From contig NZ_FRAA01000001.1 of NCBI RefSeq assembly GCF_900142205.1, positions 898,803 through 962,802 of the forward strand: a DNA stretch of 64,000 nt, read 5' to 3'. This DNA is from Reichenbachiella agariperforans (GTDB lineage: Bacteria; Bacteroidota; Bacteroidia; Cytophagales; Cyclobacteriaceae). Below the pieces are notes generated by a model, which was given only the letters and a program-made list of their open reading frames with translations, ran no database searches and was not told the DNA's origin. The position numbers were made by a program, and so were the translations under genes. Positions 18,060 to 27,343 of the stretch are shown in pieces. How positions within the stretch are numbered: the first letter of the stretch is position 1; the number at the start of each line of letters is the position of its first letter.

Positions 18060-19472
18060 ATGACATCTAGCTCCATCCAAACTCTTTTTGATTCCCAAAA
18101 AAACAAAGCTACGGCACTACGAAGCGCTCCCATCAGCGAACGAAAAGCACAACTCTCCAAACTCAAAAGGTGGATACTAGACAACAAGTCACGCATCTAT
18201 GAGGCACTATACCAAGACCTGCACAAACCACAACTAGAAGCAGATATTTCCGAAATATTTCCCGTCATGGCTGAAATCAGCCATACACTCCAGCACCTTA
18301 GCGAATGGACAAGAGAGCGACGAGTCAGCTCAGGACTAACCTACATCGGCACGCAAGGAAAAATCAAATATGAACCTAAGGGACGCTGCTTAATCATCGC
18401 ACCATGGAACTACCCCTTTCAGTTAACGGTAGGTCCCTTGGTGAGCTGTCTAGCTGCGGGCAATACCGCCATCCTAAAACCCTCCGAAAACACCCCTACC
18501 ACCTCGCGGCTCATCTCCGAAATGGTACGTGAGCTCTTTGACCCTAGCTGGGTCACCGTCGTGGAAGGAGCTATTGACGAAACACAGACCTTGCTATCGC
18601 TACCCTTTGATCACATATTCTTTACGGGCAGCACACCTGTAGGGAAGATCGTGATGGCAGCAGCTGCAAAGCACCTCACCTCAGTGACCCTAGAATTAGG
18701 CGGGAAATCTCCCGTAATCATCGATGAGTCGGCCAACGTAGACGATGCAGCAAAAAAAATCATCTGGGGACGCTTCACCAACAACGGACAAACCTGCATC
18801 GCCCCCGATTACCTATTTGTACATCACACTCAGTTGAAAAATTTCTTAGCTTCTGCCAAAAAACACATCAGAAAACTCTTTGATCCCTCTTCCGTGGGAA
18901 TGCGTCAATCCTCTGGCTATGCCCGTATCGTCAATCCACGACACACACAGCGCATCATAGACCTCATGGAATCAGCACTACAAGAAGGAGCTAAAATCGC
19001 TATAGGCGGCACATATGATCTAGAAAGTCGCTTTATAGAACCCACTCTACTGGTCGATATACCTGCTGACGCATCGATCTGGAAAGAAGAAATATTCGGA
19101 CCAGTCATGCCTATACAATCCTATGATAGTCTAGAAAACGTCATCGAACACATCCGTGCAAATGACAAACCGCTGTCCCTCTATTTGTTCTCCAAGGATC
19201 GACGCACGCAAGAGAGAGTCACGCAAGAGACCACCGCTGGCTCTATGGTCATCAATGATGTAGTACTCCAGTACGCTCATCCCAACCTCCCCTTCGGAGG
19301 GGTCAATCAAAGCGGTATAGGCAAAGCTCATGGACACTATGGTTTCCTAGAATTCACCAACCAAAAGTCCGTGCTCAAACAACGTGTAGGCTTCACCAAC
19401 GCCATGCTCTTCTATCCACCAATCGGGAATTTCAAAAAAAAGGTGCTGGATTTTATGACCAGGTATTTCTAG
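18060..19472 (+). CDS. Aldehyde dehydrogenase family protein (short, class 3-like)
   Basis: The 470-residue enzyme oxidises aldehydes to acids with NAD(P). The catalytic Cys is in NNGQTCIAPDY near residue 245 and the general base Glu in VTLELGGKSP near 211; the nucleotide-binding FTGSTPVGKIVM is near 187, and the ending FLEFTNQKSVLKQR is typical. The length and the C-terminal segment (LFYPPIGNFKKKVLDFM) match the class 3 / fatty-aldehyde type that acts on medium- to long-chain aldehydes. The gene is preceded by a 225-base divergent intergenic region and has no operon partner. Confidence 0.9.
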   Translation: MTSSSIQTLFDSQKNKATALRSAPISERKAQLSKLKRWILDNKSRIYEALYQDLHKPQLEADISEIFPVMAEISHTLQHLSEWTRERRVSSGLTYIGTQGKIKYEPKGRCLIIAPWNYPFQLTVGPLVSCLAAGNTAILKPSENTPTTSRLISEMVRELFDPSWVTVVEGAIDETQTLLSLPFDHIFFTGSTPVGKIVMAAAAKHLTSVTLELGGKSPVIIDESANVDDAAKKIIWGRFTNNGQTCIAPDYLFVHHTQLKNFLASAKKHIRKLFDPSSVGMRQSSGYARIVNPRHTQRIIDLMESALQEGAKIAIGGTYDLESRFIEPTLLVDIPADASIWKEEIFGPVMPIQSYDSLENVIEHIRANDKPLSLYLFSKDRRTQERVTQETTAGSMVINDVVLQYAHPNLPFGGVNQSGIGKAHGHYGFLEFTNQKSVLKQRVGFTNAMLFYPPIGNFKKKVLDFMTRYF

Positions 19473-19577
19473 AATCCTCAAAAGCAACATGTAACCCAGG
19501 CGAATCACAACCGAAAAAGAAATCTAAAACCATAAAACAACTACTACAGGTTTTGACCTGAATTCAATGCCGTTTAG

Positions 19578-20501
19578 TTAAGCTCCTGTATCCGTTTTTT
19601 CATCACCCTCAGTTGCTACTCTCATCTCTGACAAGGTTTTCCCTCCTTTGATACCAAAATCCAAAGTTCGGATAGGGAATGGAATAGAAATATCGTTTTT
19701 ATCAAAAGCTACTTTGATGGCCTTGATGGCTCTAGTCTTCATCACCAAATAACCTGGACCAGCTGGAAACTCGATCCAAAATCGAATATTGAAATTGATA
19801 GAGCTGCCCCCAAACTCTTCATAGTCAAAGAACATTTGATCCTTATGAATAACTCCGTCCATCGAATTGAACACTTCGAGTACAATCTCTTCTACTTTAT
19901 CCAAATCCTCTGCGTAAGACACTCCCACAGATAAATCAATTCTTCTTTTCTTCATTACAGAAAAATTCGTAATCGGGTTAGCCAGAACTTCTTTGTTAGG
20001 CACATAGGTCTCTTGCCCAGTAAAAGACTCAATGATCGTCACCCTCAAATTTGTCCCCTTGACAGTCCCAGTGATACCATTAATCTCCACAATGTCTCCA
20101 ATAAGATAGGGCGTACGAAATGCCAATATAATCCCTGACACAAAATTGGCAGCTATGTCTTGAAAGGCAAACCCTAACGCCAGACCAATCACCCCTACCC
20201 CAGCGAGCAGTGAGGTCACCGCCGTTTGCAATTTTAATATCCCGAGGATAATAAACAACCCCAGCCCCATCACAGTATAATAAATGATAGTCGAAAACAA
20301 GCTCTCCAATGCCTTGTTTGTAGAAGTTTTCTCAAACAACCTAGAGAATACTTTTCTGGCCAATCGTGCCAGTACCAAGAAGAATAGAAAGACAATTAGT
20401 GCCATTGCCATATTAGGCAACATCGAGATAAATGCATCGTACCATGACTCTAACTTTCCTATTATTGTTTCGAGCGGTTTATCGAGTTTAATTTCTTCCA
20501 T
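19578..20501 (-). CDS. MscS-family mechanosensitive ion channel
   Basis: The 307-residue protein has an N-terminal transmembrane region with helices at about residues 28-48 and 70-92 and the pore-lining helix near 97-125 (GVGVIGLALGFAFQDIAANFVSG). This is followed by the beta domain (PYLIGDIVEINGITGTVKGTNLRVT) and the C-terminal alpha/beta domain (GYLVMKTRAIKAIKVAFDKNDISIPFPIRTL). MscS channels open under membrane tension and release solutes upon osmotic downshock. The length is close to E. coli MscS (286). The gene is isolated and divergent from none; the stop at 19578 is convergent with the aldehyde dehydrogenase gene. Confidence 0.93.
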   Translation of the reverse strand: MEEIKLDKPLETIIGKLESWYDAFISMLPNMAMALIVFLFFLVLARLARKVFSRLFEKTSTNKALESLFSTIIYYTVMGLGLFIILGILKLQTAVTSLLAGVGVIGLALGFAFQDIAANFVSGIILAFRTPYLIGDIVEINGITGTVKGTNLRVTIIESFTGQETYVPNKEVLANPITNFSVMKKRRIDLSVGVSYAEDLDKVEEIVLEVFNSMDGVIHKDQMFFDYEEFGGSSINFNIRFWIEFPAGPGYLVMKTRAIKAIKVAFDKNDISIPFPIRTLDFGIKGGKTLSEMRVATEGDEKTDTGA

Positions 20502-20550
20502 GACGAGATAGTTTGTAGTTGATATGGAATTGAAATTAGTAAGACTCCTG

Positions 20551-21753
20551 TCAAAGTCCTAACGGATAGTAAGGAAAGACGTCTCCTTTGCCGTACACCA
20601 TTTGACCTGCTGGTAGGTATATAAAACCATCTACCTTCGCCAAGGTCGCCAAATCTCCCGAGCCGTTACCCTGCACAGGAGTCGCGCGACACTGTCCTCC
20701 CTCATGGCTTACCGATACTTGCAAAAAATATCCCAAATCAGGCTTGAATACAAAATTTTCCATTAACACTGCGGTTAGTCCTAAATTAGGTACTCCCGCT
20801 TGCTGATGAATCCATGGCAGACAATAGACCTGAAAACACATCAACGTAGATATCGGATTGCCTGGAAAAGCAAATACAGCTTTCTCTCCATAACTACCAA
20901 ACCAAAACGGTTTCCCAGGTCTCTGCGCCACACGATGAAATTCCTTCTGCACACCGAGTGACTCCAGTACTTCGGGCAAATAATCCGCTTTCCCTTTCGA
21001 TACCCCACCACTCAGCAGCAGCACATCATGCGCCTCTAAGAGGCCCGGCAGTTCTCTTACCAGTTCCTCCACACGATCATTGAGATGAAATGCCTGACAG
21101 GCTATGCCTTGACGCATCAAGCTCGCCACGATCATCGTCACATTAGACTTTCGTATTTGATAAGCTTGAGGCGTATCACCAACTTCTACCAATTCATCTC
21201 CTGTGGATACAACAGCTACTTTGGGCAAACGTCTCACTGTCACCTGCTCCTGCCCTACAGTGGCTAGAATCGCTACGATACCTGTATGAATTTGAGCCCC
21301 TGACTCTACGAGAACCTCTCCTGTCTGCTGATCCGAACCCTGCTGGTGTACATTTTTGAATCGAAACACTTCTTCGTCACTGATATGCGCCCACTTCCCG
21401 TCGCTCTTATCTTCAAACGTTACGTCCTCGTATCGTACGATCACATCACAACTCGCATCCAGCATTGCTCCTGTCATGATCTCCAAACATTCTCCGGGGT
21501 TAGAAACAGCCCGACTCTCTTCACCAGCATATTGGGTACCGACGACCTTAAAGTTTCTTTCTCCTCGCTTGAAATCCTCATAACGTATCGCAACCCCATC
21601 CATCGTCACGCGATGAAAAGGAGGAAAATCTCTATCTGCTACCACCGGCTGAGCCAATACGCGACCGATACTCTCATGCAATAGCACACGCTCTTCGCCC
21701 CACTCTGGAGCTTGTGCGTGGATAATATTTCTAGCTTCTTCGACACTAATCAT
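20551..21753 (-). CDS. moeA: Molybdopterin molybdenumtransferase MoeA
   Basis: The 400-residue enzyme inserts molybdate into adenylylated molybdopterin in the last common step of molybdenum-cofactor synthesis. Visible motifs: DRDFPPFHRVTMDGVAI near residue 40 (the MoeA opening), EIMTGAMLD near 90, VVSTGDELVEVG near 182, LLSGGVSKGKADYL near 243 and the nucleotide-loop-like FAFPGNPISTLMCFQVY near 292. Length is normal. It is divergent from moaC with 55 bases between start codons, so one short region serves both halves of the cofactor cluster. Confidence 0.95.
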   Translation of the reverse strand: MISVEEARNIIHAQAPEWGEERVLLHESIGRVLAQPVVADRDFPPFHRVTMDGVAIRYEDFKRGERNFKVVGTQYAGEESRAVSNPGECLEIMTGAMLDASCDVIVRYEDVTFEDKSDGKWAHISDEEVFRFKNVHQQGSDQQTGEVLVESGAQIHTGIVAILATVGQEQVTVRRLPKVAVVSTGDELVEVGDTPQAYQIRKSNVTMIVASLMRQGIACQAFHLNDRVEELVRELPGLLEAHDVLLLSGGVSKGKADYLPEVLESLGVQKEFHRVAQRPGKPFWFGSYGEKAVFAFPGNPISTLMCFQVYCLPWIHQQAGVPNLGLTAVLMENFVFKPDLGYFLQVSVSHEGGQCRATPVQGNGSGDLATLAKVDGFIYLPAGQMVYGKGDVFPYYPLGL

Positions 21754-21808
21754 CCAATGATCTTATAATTTTGAATTTAAAATTAACACATCTGAACACA
21801 TTGCAATC

Positions 21809-22288
21809 ATGGAAAAGTCAGGACTTTCACATATCGATGACAACAATGCCCCCGCTATGGTCAATGTGGGAGAAAAAAAAGTGACCCGCCGCAGCGCTAC
21901 CGCGCGATCCATCGTCGTAGTATCAGACGAAATCCTAGCTCTCATCGAGGATGGTGACATCCAGTCCAAAAAAGGTCCAGTGTTTCATACTGCCATTATT
22001 GCAGGCACGATGGCTGCCAAAAAAACAGGAGAATTGATCCCCCTATGTCACCCTATCGGCATGGATGGCTGTGACATAGAAATCAAAGTTGATCACAAAG
22101 AGATCGTCATACGGTGTACCTGCAGCGTCACTGCCAAAACAGGTATAGAGATGGAAGCATTAACTGGAGCGAGTATAGCAGCCCTCACCATCTATGACAT
22201 GTGTAAGGCCATGTCACACGACATAGTCATCCGCGAGACGCGATTAATCGCCAAAACAGGAGGCAAAAAGGATTTTCATCATGAGTAA
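21809..22288 (+). CDS. moaC: Cyclic pyranopterin monophosphate synthase MoaC
   Basis: The 159-residue protein works with MoaA to turn GTP into cyclic pyranopterin monophosphate, the first step of molybdenum-cofactor synthesis. The opening HIDDNNAPAMVNVGEKKVTRR, the catalytic LIPLCHPI near residue 75 and the MEALTGASIAALTIYDMCKA segment near 115 are diagnostic, as is the KTGGK end. It overlaps the next gene by eight bases, so it is translated with the MobA-like protein. Confidence 0.97.
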   Translation: MEKSGLSHIDDNNAPAMVNVGEKKVTRRSATARSIVVVSDEILALIEDGDIQSKKGPVFHTAIIAGTMAAKKTGELIPLCHPIGMDGCDIEIKVDHKEIVIRCTCSVTAKTGIEMEALTGASIAALTIYDMCKAMSHDIVIRETRLIAKTGGKKDFHHE

Positions 22289-23414
22289 AAAACACCAAAA
22301 GCACGCCAAAATCACCAAACCAAACTACGGTCAGTTTGCGCGACAGGAGTTAGCTATATTGGGCACTCCATGCGGAGAAATCAAAAAAATAAGCCAAACC
22401 ATCAGCGAAGCTCTCGCAGATCAATACAGCATTGCCTATGTCGATGCAGATCACAAGAGCGCAGATGACAGTACTCTCACTGGCACATCGCTTGACCATG
22501 GCAATGAACTAGAGTACGTTGACAAGATCAATTTCCATAGATTTGACACACGATCTGCCATGAACCCGTGGCTTTTCCGTCCCTACTTCAATGACCAAGA
22601 GTTAGTAATCGTCAACGGCAATCACTTCGAAGCATCACAACAAATTGTCGTAATCGACTCCCGAAAATCGCTCGAAAAAAAGCTACACAAGCTAACGAAC
22701 GTCGTACTCATTCTGCTGCCGGAAGGAGAATCTATCATTCCTGATTACCTCCGTCATCATATAGAAAACATCGACCAAATCCCAAACTACCTCATCAACG
22801 ACCTGAGTCAGCTGACGCAGTGGATAGACCAACAACTAAAACAGTCGATCGCTCCTCTCAATGGGTTAGTCCTCGCCGGAGGAAAAAGTGAGCGCATGCA
22901 AAAAGATAAATCCCAAATCAACTACCACGGGAAAAGTCAAAAAACACACATGCTCGACCTACTTTCCGATGCTACGCAAAAAGCATTTTTCGCGATCCGA
23001 GAAGATCAAGCAGAAGAGAAGGACAGTATCAAGGATACTTTTACAGGACTAGGGCCTTATGGAGCCATTTTATCGGCATTTAGACATGACCCGAATGCTG
23101 CATGGCTCGTGACAGCATGTGACCAACCCTTTCTCACTCATGAAGTCATCGATCTATTGATCAAAAAAAGAAATCCGTCAAAGGTCGCTACTGCATTTTA
23201 TAACCCTGATACGGATTTTCCTGAACCCCTCATCACCATCTGGGAGCCCAAATCTTACCCTTACTTACTGCAGTTCCTGAGTCAGGGATATTCATGCCCC
23301 AGAAAAGTCCTCATCAATACGGACATTGAACTCGTGCATCTGGATGATCCTTCTGTACTTAGAAATGTAAATACCCCTGACGAGTACGAGGCAGCAATTA
23401 AAGAGATAAAGTAA
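22281..23414 (+). CDS. MobA-like molybdenum cofactor guanylyltransferase with an N-terminal extension
   Basis: The C-terminal half (from about residue 190) is a MobA-type nucleotidyltransferase: LAGGKSERMQKDKSQI near 197 holds the GTP-binding glycine loop, GPYGAILSAF near 256, and VTACDQPFL near 276 holds the metal-binding Asp. This enzyme attaches a nucleotide to molybdopterin. The N-terminal 190 residues start like a MobB-type GTPase (ELAILGTPCGEI... then VAYVDADHKSAD) but lack the GxxxxGKT loop, so it looks like a degenerate MobB domain. The gene overlaps moaC and faces moaE. The enzymatic call is firm for the C-terminal domain and speculative for the rest. Confidence 0.82.
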   Translation: MSKKHQKHAKITKPNYGQFARQELAILGTPCGEIKKISQTISEALADQYSIAYVDADHKSADDSTLTGTSLDHGNELEYVDKINFHRFDTRSAMNPWLFRPYFNDQELVIVNGNHFEASQQIVVIDSRKSLEKKLHKLTNVVLILLPEGESIIPDYLRHHIENIDQIPNYLINDLSQLTQWIDQQLKQSIAPLNGLVLAGGKSERMQKDKSQINYHGKSQKTHMLDLLSDATQKAFFAIREDQAEEKDSIKDTFTGLGPYGAILSAFRHDPNAAWLVTACDQPFLTHEVIDLLIKKRNPSKVATAFYNPDTDFPEPLITIWEPKSYPYLLQFLSQGYSCPRKVLINTDIELVHLDDPSVLRNVNTPDEYEAAIKEIK

Positions 23415-23418
23415 CGAA

Positions 23419-23829
23419 CTAAGGGTGTGCAGCTACCCAGACATCCCCATCTTCGAACACTTCGCGTTTCCAAATGGGGACGGTCTTTTTGAGTTCGTCG
23501 ATGATGAACTCGCAGGCTTGAAATGCATCCTTTCGGTGTGGAGTAGATACAGCGATCACGACAGCCTCCTCGCCGATCTCTACGATACCGACGCGATGCA
23601 CTATCGCATAGCTGAGGATATCCCATTGCTCAACGGCTCGATCAGCGATCTTCTGTAGTTCTTTGACCGCCATGGGCTCGTAGGCTTCAAAATCCAACTT
23701 TATAACCTTTTTACCAGCCGTCTGGTTACGTGTCGTCCCGATAAACACATTGATCGCACCCGCACCACTCTCTTTGACATAGTCTATAAGCTCACTTGTT
23801 CTTATGGTTTTAGAAGTTATCTCTATCAT
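23419..23829 (-). CDS. moaE: Molybdopterin synthase catalytic subunit MoaE
   Basis: About 136 residues. MoaE forms a heterotetramer with thiocarboxylated MoaD and adds the dithiolene sulfurs to cyclic pyranopterin monophosphate. Family segments are GAINVFIGTTRNQTAGKKV near residue 26, LDFEAYEPMAVKEL near 50, IVHRVGIVEIGE near 82, and the active-site region HRKDAFQACEFIIDELKK with conserved lysines, then PIWKREVF. ATG at 23829 is one base after the moaD stop and is preferred over GTG at 23838. Confidence 0.95.
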   Translation of the reverse strand: MIEITSKTIRTSELIDYVKESGAGAINVFIGTTRNQTAGKKVIKLDFEAYEPMAVKELQKIADRAVEQWDILSYAIVHRVGIVEIGEEAVVIAVSTPHRKDAFQACEFIIDELKKTVPIWKREVFEDGDVWVAAHP

Positions 23830-23830
23830 A

Positions 23831-24073
23831 TCATCCACCGCTTACAGGAGGTATTATCGCCAATTCATCACCCTGTGATACGACATAGCTATCTTCCACA
23901 TATTCTTCATTGACTGCCAGGAGTACCGACGGTAGCTTTTCCAATCCGTCATACTGCTGTTTGAGACGAGCTACTACGCCTGCGACTGACTCTCCATCAG
24001 TCACTTCTAGCACGACAGACCGAGCCTTGATGATATCACGTGCTATCCCAAAAGCTAAAACTGATATTTCCAT
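23831..24073 (-). CDS. moaD: Molybdopterin synthase sulfur carrier subunit MoaD
   Basis: About 80 residues with the ubiquitin-like fold, ending in [10 protein letters not shown]: the C-terminal Gly-Gly is activated and carries the sulfur given to MoaE. An upstream extension of the frame to 24142 is possible, but ATG at 24073 ([14 protein letters not shown]) gives the normal length. The stop is one base from the moaE start, so the pair is co-translated. No dedicated moeB-type activating enzyme is visible in the window. Confidence 0.93.
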   Translation of the reverse strand: MEISVLAFGIARDIIKARSVVLEVTDGESVAGVVARLKQQYDGLEKLPSVLLAVNEEYVEDSYVVSQGDELAIIPPVSGG

Positions 24074-24193
24074 CCTATTGATTTTAAACCCAAAGATAAA
24101 CGCTCTGACAGGAGATATATCACAGACATTACATAAAGTCAAGAAAAAGCACCCATCTGTTCTATCAAGGCCAAAGAAGCAGTAGTTTTGAAG

Positions 24194-24565
24194 ATGAAAT
24201 TGAGAATATTGAATGATTCAATCCGGCTCAGGTTAAGCCAAACAGAGGTTGACATTTTCGGAGAGAAAGGATGTGTATCGGCTGAAATCGCCTTTGGTAC
24301 CAATCGATTAAAATACACCGTAGCTGCACTGGCAGACACAAAAGATGTCACCGCTAACTTTGCCAACAACGAAATCATCGTAGGCATTCCTAGCGAGATG
24401 GCAGACAAATGGATGGATCCTACAGAGGTTGGGTTTGAAAACAAAGACCAAAGCCAAATGCGCGTTTTGGTAGAGAAGGATTTTCAATGCCTGCACAAAA
24501 GACCGGGTGAGGATGAATCGGACAGTTTCCCCAACCCTCAAGCAACCCACAACAAAACGAAGTGA
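24194..24565 (+). CDS. Small conserved protein (DUF7009-like), coupled to moaA
   Basis: The product is about 123 residues. The opening [22 protein letters not shown] and the following [10 protein letters not shown] and [16 protein letters not shown] match, as I remember it, a small Bacteroidota family listed as DUF7009, whose function is not known. ATG at 24194 is preferred over TTG at 24188. The stop overlaps the moaA start codon by four bases (GTGA), so it is translated with moaA and lies inside the molybdenum-cofactor cluster. A cofactor-related role is therefore an inference from context only. Cysteines are few and no metal motif is visible. Confidence 0.7.
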   Translation: MKLRILNDSIRLRLSQTEVDIFGEKGCVSAEIAFGTNRLKYTVAALADTKDVTANFANNEIIVGIPSEMADKWMDPTEVGFENKDQSQMRVLVEKDFQCLHKRPGEDESDSFPNPQATHNKTK

Positions 24566-25569
24566 ACCAAGACAAGCAAACGATATTGACAGACAAATGG
24601 GGTAGGCAAATGGACTACCTCCGCATCGCCGTGACCGATCGCTGCAATCTGAGATGCTTCTACTGCATGCCTGCCGAAGGGATACAATACCTCCCAAAAA
24701 AAGAACTCATGAGCTACGAAGAAATCCTTCGTGTCACACAAAATCTAGCAGAACTGGGTGTCAAAAAGATCAGAATCACTGGCGGAGAACCTTTCCTCCG
24801 AAAGGACCTCATGCAGTTGCTCCGAAAAATCACAGAAATAGATGGCATCACCTCACTCAATCTCACCACCAACGGAGTACTAACCTACCCTCATCTCAAA
24901 GAACTCAAAGAGATCGGAATCGATCACATCAACCTAAGTTTGGACAGCTTGGACAAGCAGAATTTCTTTGCTATCACGAGACGTGACGAGTATAACAAAG
25001 TGATGCAAACGCTAGATGGCTTGCTAGATCATGGGATCAAAACCAAAATCAACATGGTGGTCATGAATGGACGCAATGAACATGAAATCCAAGCCATGGC
25101 CAAACTAACCAAGAACAAAAATATCTCGGTACGCTTTATCGAAGAGATGCCCTTCAACGGGTCTGACGATCAAAATGCTAAAATATTCTCTGCTCAAGAC
25201 ATACTGGACGAACTAAAACACCACTACCCTGCTCTACAGAAGATCGCGCAAGAACCAAATTCACCCTCTACTGCTTATCAAATCCCTGACTATGCTGGGA
25301 GTTTAGGTATCATAGCGGCATATACCCGTAGCTTCTGCGGTACATGCAATCGTATCAGACTTACCGCCACTGGCAGCATCAAAAACTGTCTATATGACGA
25401 AGGTGTGTTAGATGTAAAAGGTATATTGAGAACTGGCATCTCTGACGAAGCACTCAAAGAGACTTTCATTCAGACCGTGCAACGCAAGGAGGTCAATGGA
25501 TTCGTAGCAGAAATAAACCGACAAAAAAACACTCAAATCACTGAGTCCATGTCTACGATTGGTGGGTGA
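24562..25569 (+). CDS. moaA: GTP 3',8-cyclase MoaA (radical SAM)
   Basis: The 335-residue enzyme starts molybdenum-cofactor synthesis by cyclising GTP using a radical SAM [4Fe-4S] cluster. The N-terminal cluster motif is CNLRCFYC (C-x3-C-x2-C) near residue 28. The second cluster is in FCGTCNRIRLTATGSIKNCLYDEG near 258, and the protein ends with the conserved Gly-Gly tail (MSTIGG). The start is GTG overlapping the upstream stop. All catalytic features are intact. Confidence 0.97.
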   Translation: MNQDKQTILTDKWGRQMDYLRIAVTDRCNLRCFYCMPAEGIQYLPKKELMSYEEILRVTQNLAELGVKKIRITGGEPFLRKDLMQLLRKITEIDGITSLNLTTNGVLTYPHLKELKEIGIDHINLSLDSLDKQNFFAITRRDEYNKVMQTLDGLLDHGIKTKINMVVMNGRNEHEIQAMAKLTKNKNISVRFIEEMPFNGSDDQNAKIFSAQDILDELKHHYPALQKIAQEPNSPSTAYQIPDYAGSLGIIAAYTRSFCGTCNRIRLTATGSIKNCLYDEGVLDVKGILRTGISDEALKETFIQTVQRKEVNGFVAEINRQKNTQITESMSTIGG

Positions 25570-25575
25570 TTCAGC

Positions 25576-26313
25576 TTAAAAAACGTTTCTAATAGAGATA
25601 ATCCCTTCTTCATCGAGTGCAACAAATTTCTTGTCTTCGTATCGATAAAACATAACCCCGATCACTAGAACAGTAGAGGCATTTTGTGCGATAGGCCCTG
25701 TCTCTAATAACCGCAACTGGGCAGTCATAGGCTCGGTAGATGTCTGCAATATCGGCAACATAGGCGACTGAAAACTCCCCTTTTTACTATCTGCTTTGGG
25801 AGAAAGCATCTCTATACTATCTGTTTTGATCAAAAAATCGGATACAGATACCAGACGAGCCGATATCTTAAAGTTAGTAGCCTGCTTAGGTACTTTGATG
25901 TCATTGATAGGAATAAAAGCAGGTACATGAAAAATCGCATGACCTTTATGTGCTCCTGATTTGACACAGAACTTGGTTTTCACCAAAGCATCAAAACTAG
26001 ATTCCTCATTGAAATCATAACCTCTCAAATCATCCACAATGTCAGCAAGCGAATACTTACTGGTATTGTCTAGAGAAGAATTGATTTTAGATGCCAAACG
26101 TTTCGCACTGAGGTTAGTGGTCATAGAAGCTAACTCCTTACCAATCCCACGGTGTATCGATTCGCTAATGTGTGTCGCTACGGCAAACTTATTTTTAAAA
26201 ACTGAACTTATCTCTGAAGCGGTGTTGAGTGGTTTGGGACTGGTGGCAGTAGGTATACTGCCCATGCCTTCGGTATAAAAATAAGTGCTTCGTAGTTCTA
26301 AGTTTGTTGCCAT
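25576..26313 (-). CDS. Conserved protein of unknown function
   Basis: The 245-residue product has no signal peptide, no membrane segment and no motif I recognise. The N-terminal third is Ser/Thr/Asn rich with alpha-helical stretches (SEISSVFKNKFAVATHISESIH), and the C-terminal two thirds look beta-rich (KGHAIFHVPAFIPINDIKV, TEPMTAQLRLLETGPIAQNASTVLVIGVMFYR). It is convergent with moaA, six bases apart, and has a 210-base upstream gap before the sirtuin gene, so it is probably a single-gene unit. Reading frame and composition look genuine. I will not name a function. Confidence 0.65.
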   Translation of the reverse strand: MATNLELRSTYFYTEGMGSIPTATSPKPLNTASEISSVFKNKFAVATHISESIHRGIGKELASMTTNLSAKRLASKINSSLDNTSKYSLADIVDDLRGYDFNEESSFDALVKTKFCVKSGAHKGHAIFHVPAFIPINDIKVPKQATNFKISARLVSVSDFLIKTDSIEMLSPKADSKKGSFQSPMLPILQTSTEPMTAQLRLLETGPIAQNASTVLVIGVMFYRYEDKKFVALDEEGIISIRNVF

Positions 26314-26523
26314 AGCTGTGGATATAAAAATTGATACTGATTCGTTATTTCAGACATTGAATTTTAAAATCATGGTGAATATAAAAAATTAATTCAACAA
26401 CACACAACGAAACACCTTAATATCAGCACCTTATACGCATTTACACTTAGCAATTTACGAGAAAACACTACGCACAATTTTCTAACTGCGAAACAGCAAT
26501 TCGATAATTGTTACTTAACCACA

Positions 26524-27216
26524 TTACTGATACCGCTTTCTCAACTCATCAGCCACCTTAGCCACACCTGTACTTGCCTTCTCTTCCACACAATAGAGCA
26601 TAGAATCCTTGGGTAGCTCAGGCATTTTAGGATCTATGACATACTTGGGGATTCCTGCCCTCGTGTAGCTCATCAAACTGGCTGCTGGATACACCACCAA
26701 CGAAGTACCCACCACCAGAAGAATATCTGCCCTCCGCACCTCTGCTATCGCCACATCCATCATCGGTACCATCTCCCCAAACCAAACGATGTGTGGTCTC
26801 AACTGTGACCCTTTGGGACAAAGGTCTCCAGACTTAAGCTCCCAACCCTCTAGCTCGAACACGATACTTTCATCGACACTACTCCTAACCTTGGACAGTT
26901 CACCGTGGAGATGAATGACCCGAGACGACCCTGCACGCTCATGTAAGCCATCTACATTTTGTGTCACGATCGTCACCTCAAAATCCTTCTCCAACTCCGC
27001 CAATGCGAAATGGCCCAGATTTGGCTGTACAGCCATTGCCTGCTTTCTTCTCTGGTTATAAAAATCCATAACTAACTCCTGATTAGCTGCCCATCCTTGT
27101 GGAGATGCCACCTCCATTACGTCATGCCCTTCCCACAATCCATCCGAATCTCGAAATGTACGAATACCGCTCTCCACACTGATCCCTGCACCTGTCAATA
27201 CCACTACTCGTTTCAT
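26524..27216 (-). CDS. Sir2-family NAD-dependent protein deacylase lacking the zinc cysteines
   Basis: The 230-residue protein removes acyl groups from lysines using NAD. Sir2 motifs are all present: TGAGISVESGIRTFRDSDGLW near residue 7, TQNVDGLHERAG near 95, catalytic His in HLHGE near 113 and GTSLVVYPAASL near 178. Between HLHGE and VWFGE the usual four zinc-binding cysteines are missing; only one Cys (DLCPKGSQLRPHIVWFGE) remains. Cys-poor bacterial sirtuins of this kind are known, so it is a natural subgroup rather than a damaged gene. It has its own 5' region and no operon partner. Confidence 0.9.
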   Translation of the reverse strand: MKRVVVLTGAGISVESGIRTFRDSDGLWEGHDVMEVASPQGWAANQELVMDFYNQRRKQAMAVQPNLGHFALAELEKDFEVTIVTQNVDGLHERAGSSRVIHLHGELSKVRSSVDESIVFELEGWELKSGDLCPKGSQLRPHIVWFGEMVPMMDVAIAEVRRADILLVVGTSLVVYPAASLMSYTRAGIPKYVIDPKMPELPKDSMLYCVEEKASTGVAKVADELRKRYQ

Positions 27217-27267
27217 ATTTTAAAACTTTACGTTGATAGAAAATAAAGATATTCATTAGTATTTTTA

Positions 27268-27281
27268 ATGATGTGCATCAT
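27268..27281. promoter_or_regulatory. FNR-like inverted repeat upstream of pta
   Basis: ATGATGTGCATCAT is an inverted repeat ATGAT-N4-ATCAT, one base per arm away from the FNR consensus TTGAT-N4-ATCAA. It lies 63 bases before the pta start codon. An oxygen-responsive Crp/Fnr-family regulator controlling acetate fermentation would make sense, but this is inference. Confidence 0.35.
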
Positions 27282-27343
27282 GCTATTCATCTCCGTTTTA
27301 TTTTAGTCTTGCATTAGACGTTTCACCACAACCAAAGAACCAC

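Noticed and set aside
20551-25569. Molybdenum-cofactor riboswitch ahead of moeA, moaC or moaA
   Set aside because: The intergenic regions are 55 bases or less or the genes overlap; there is no room for the structure.
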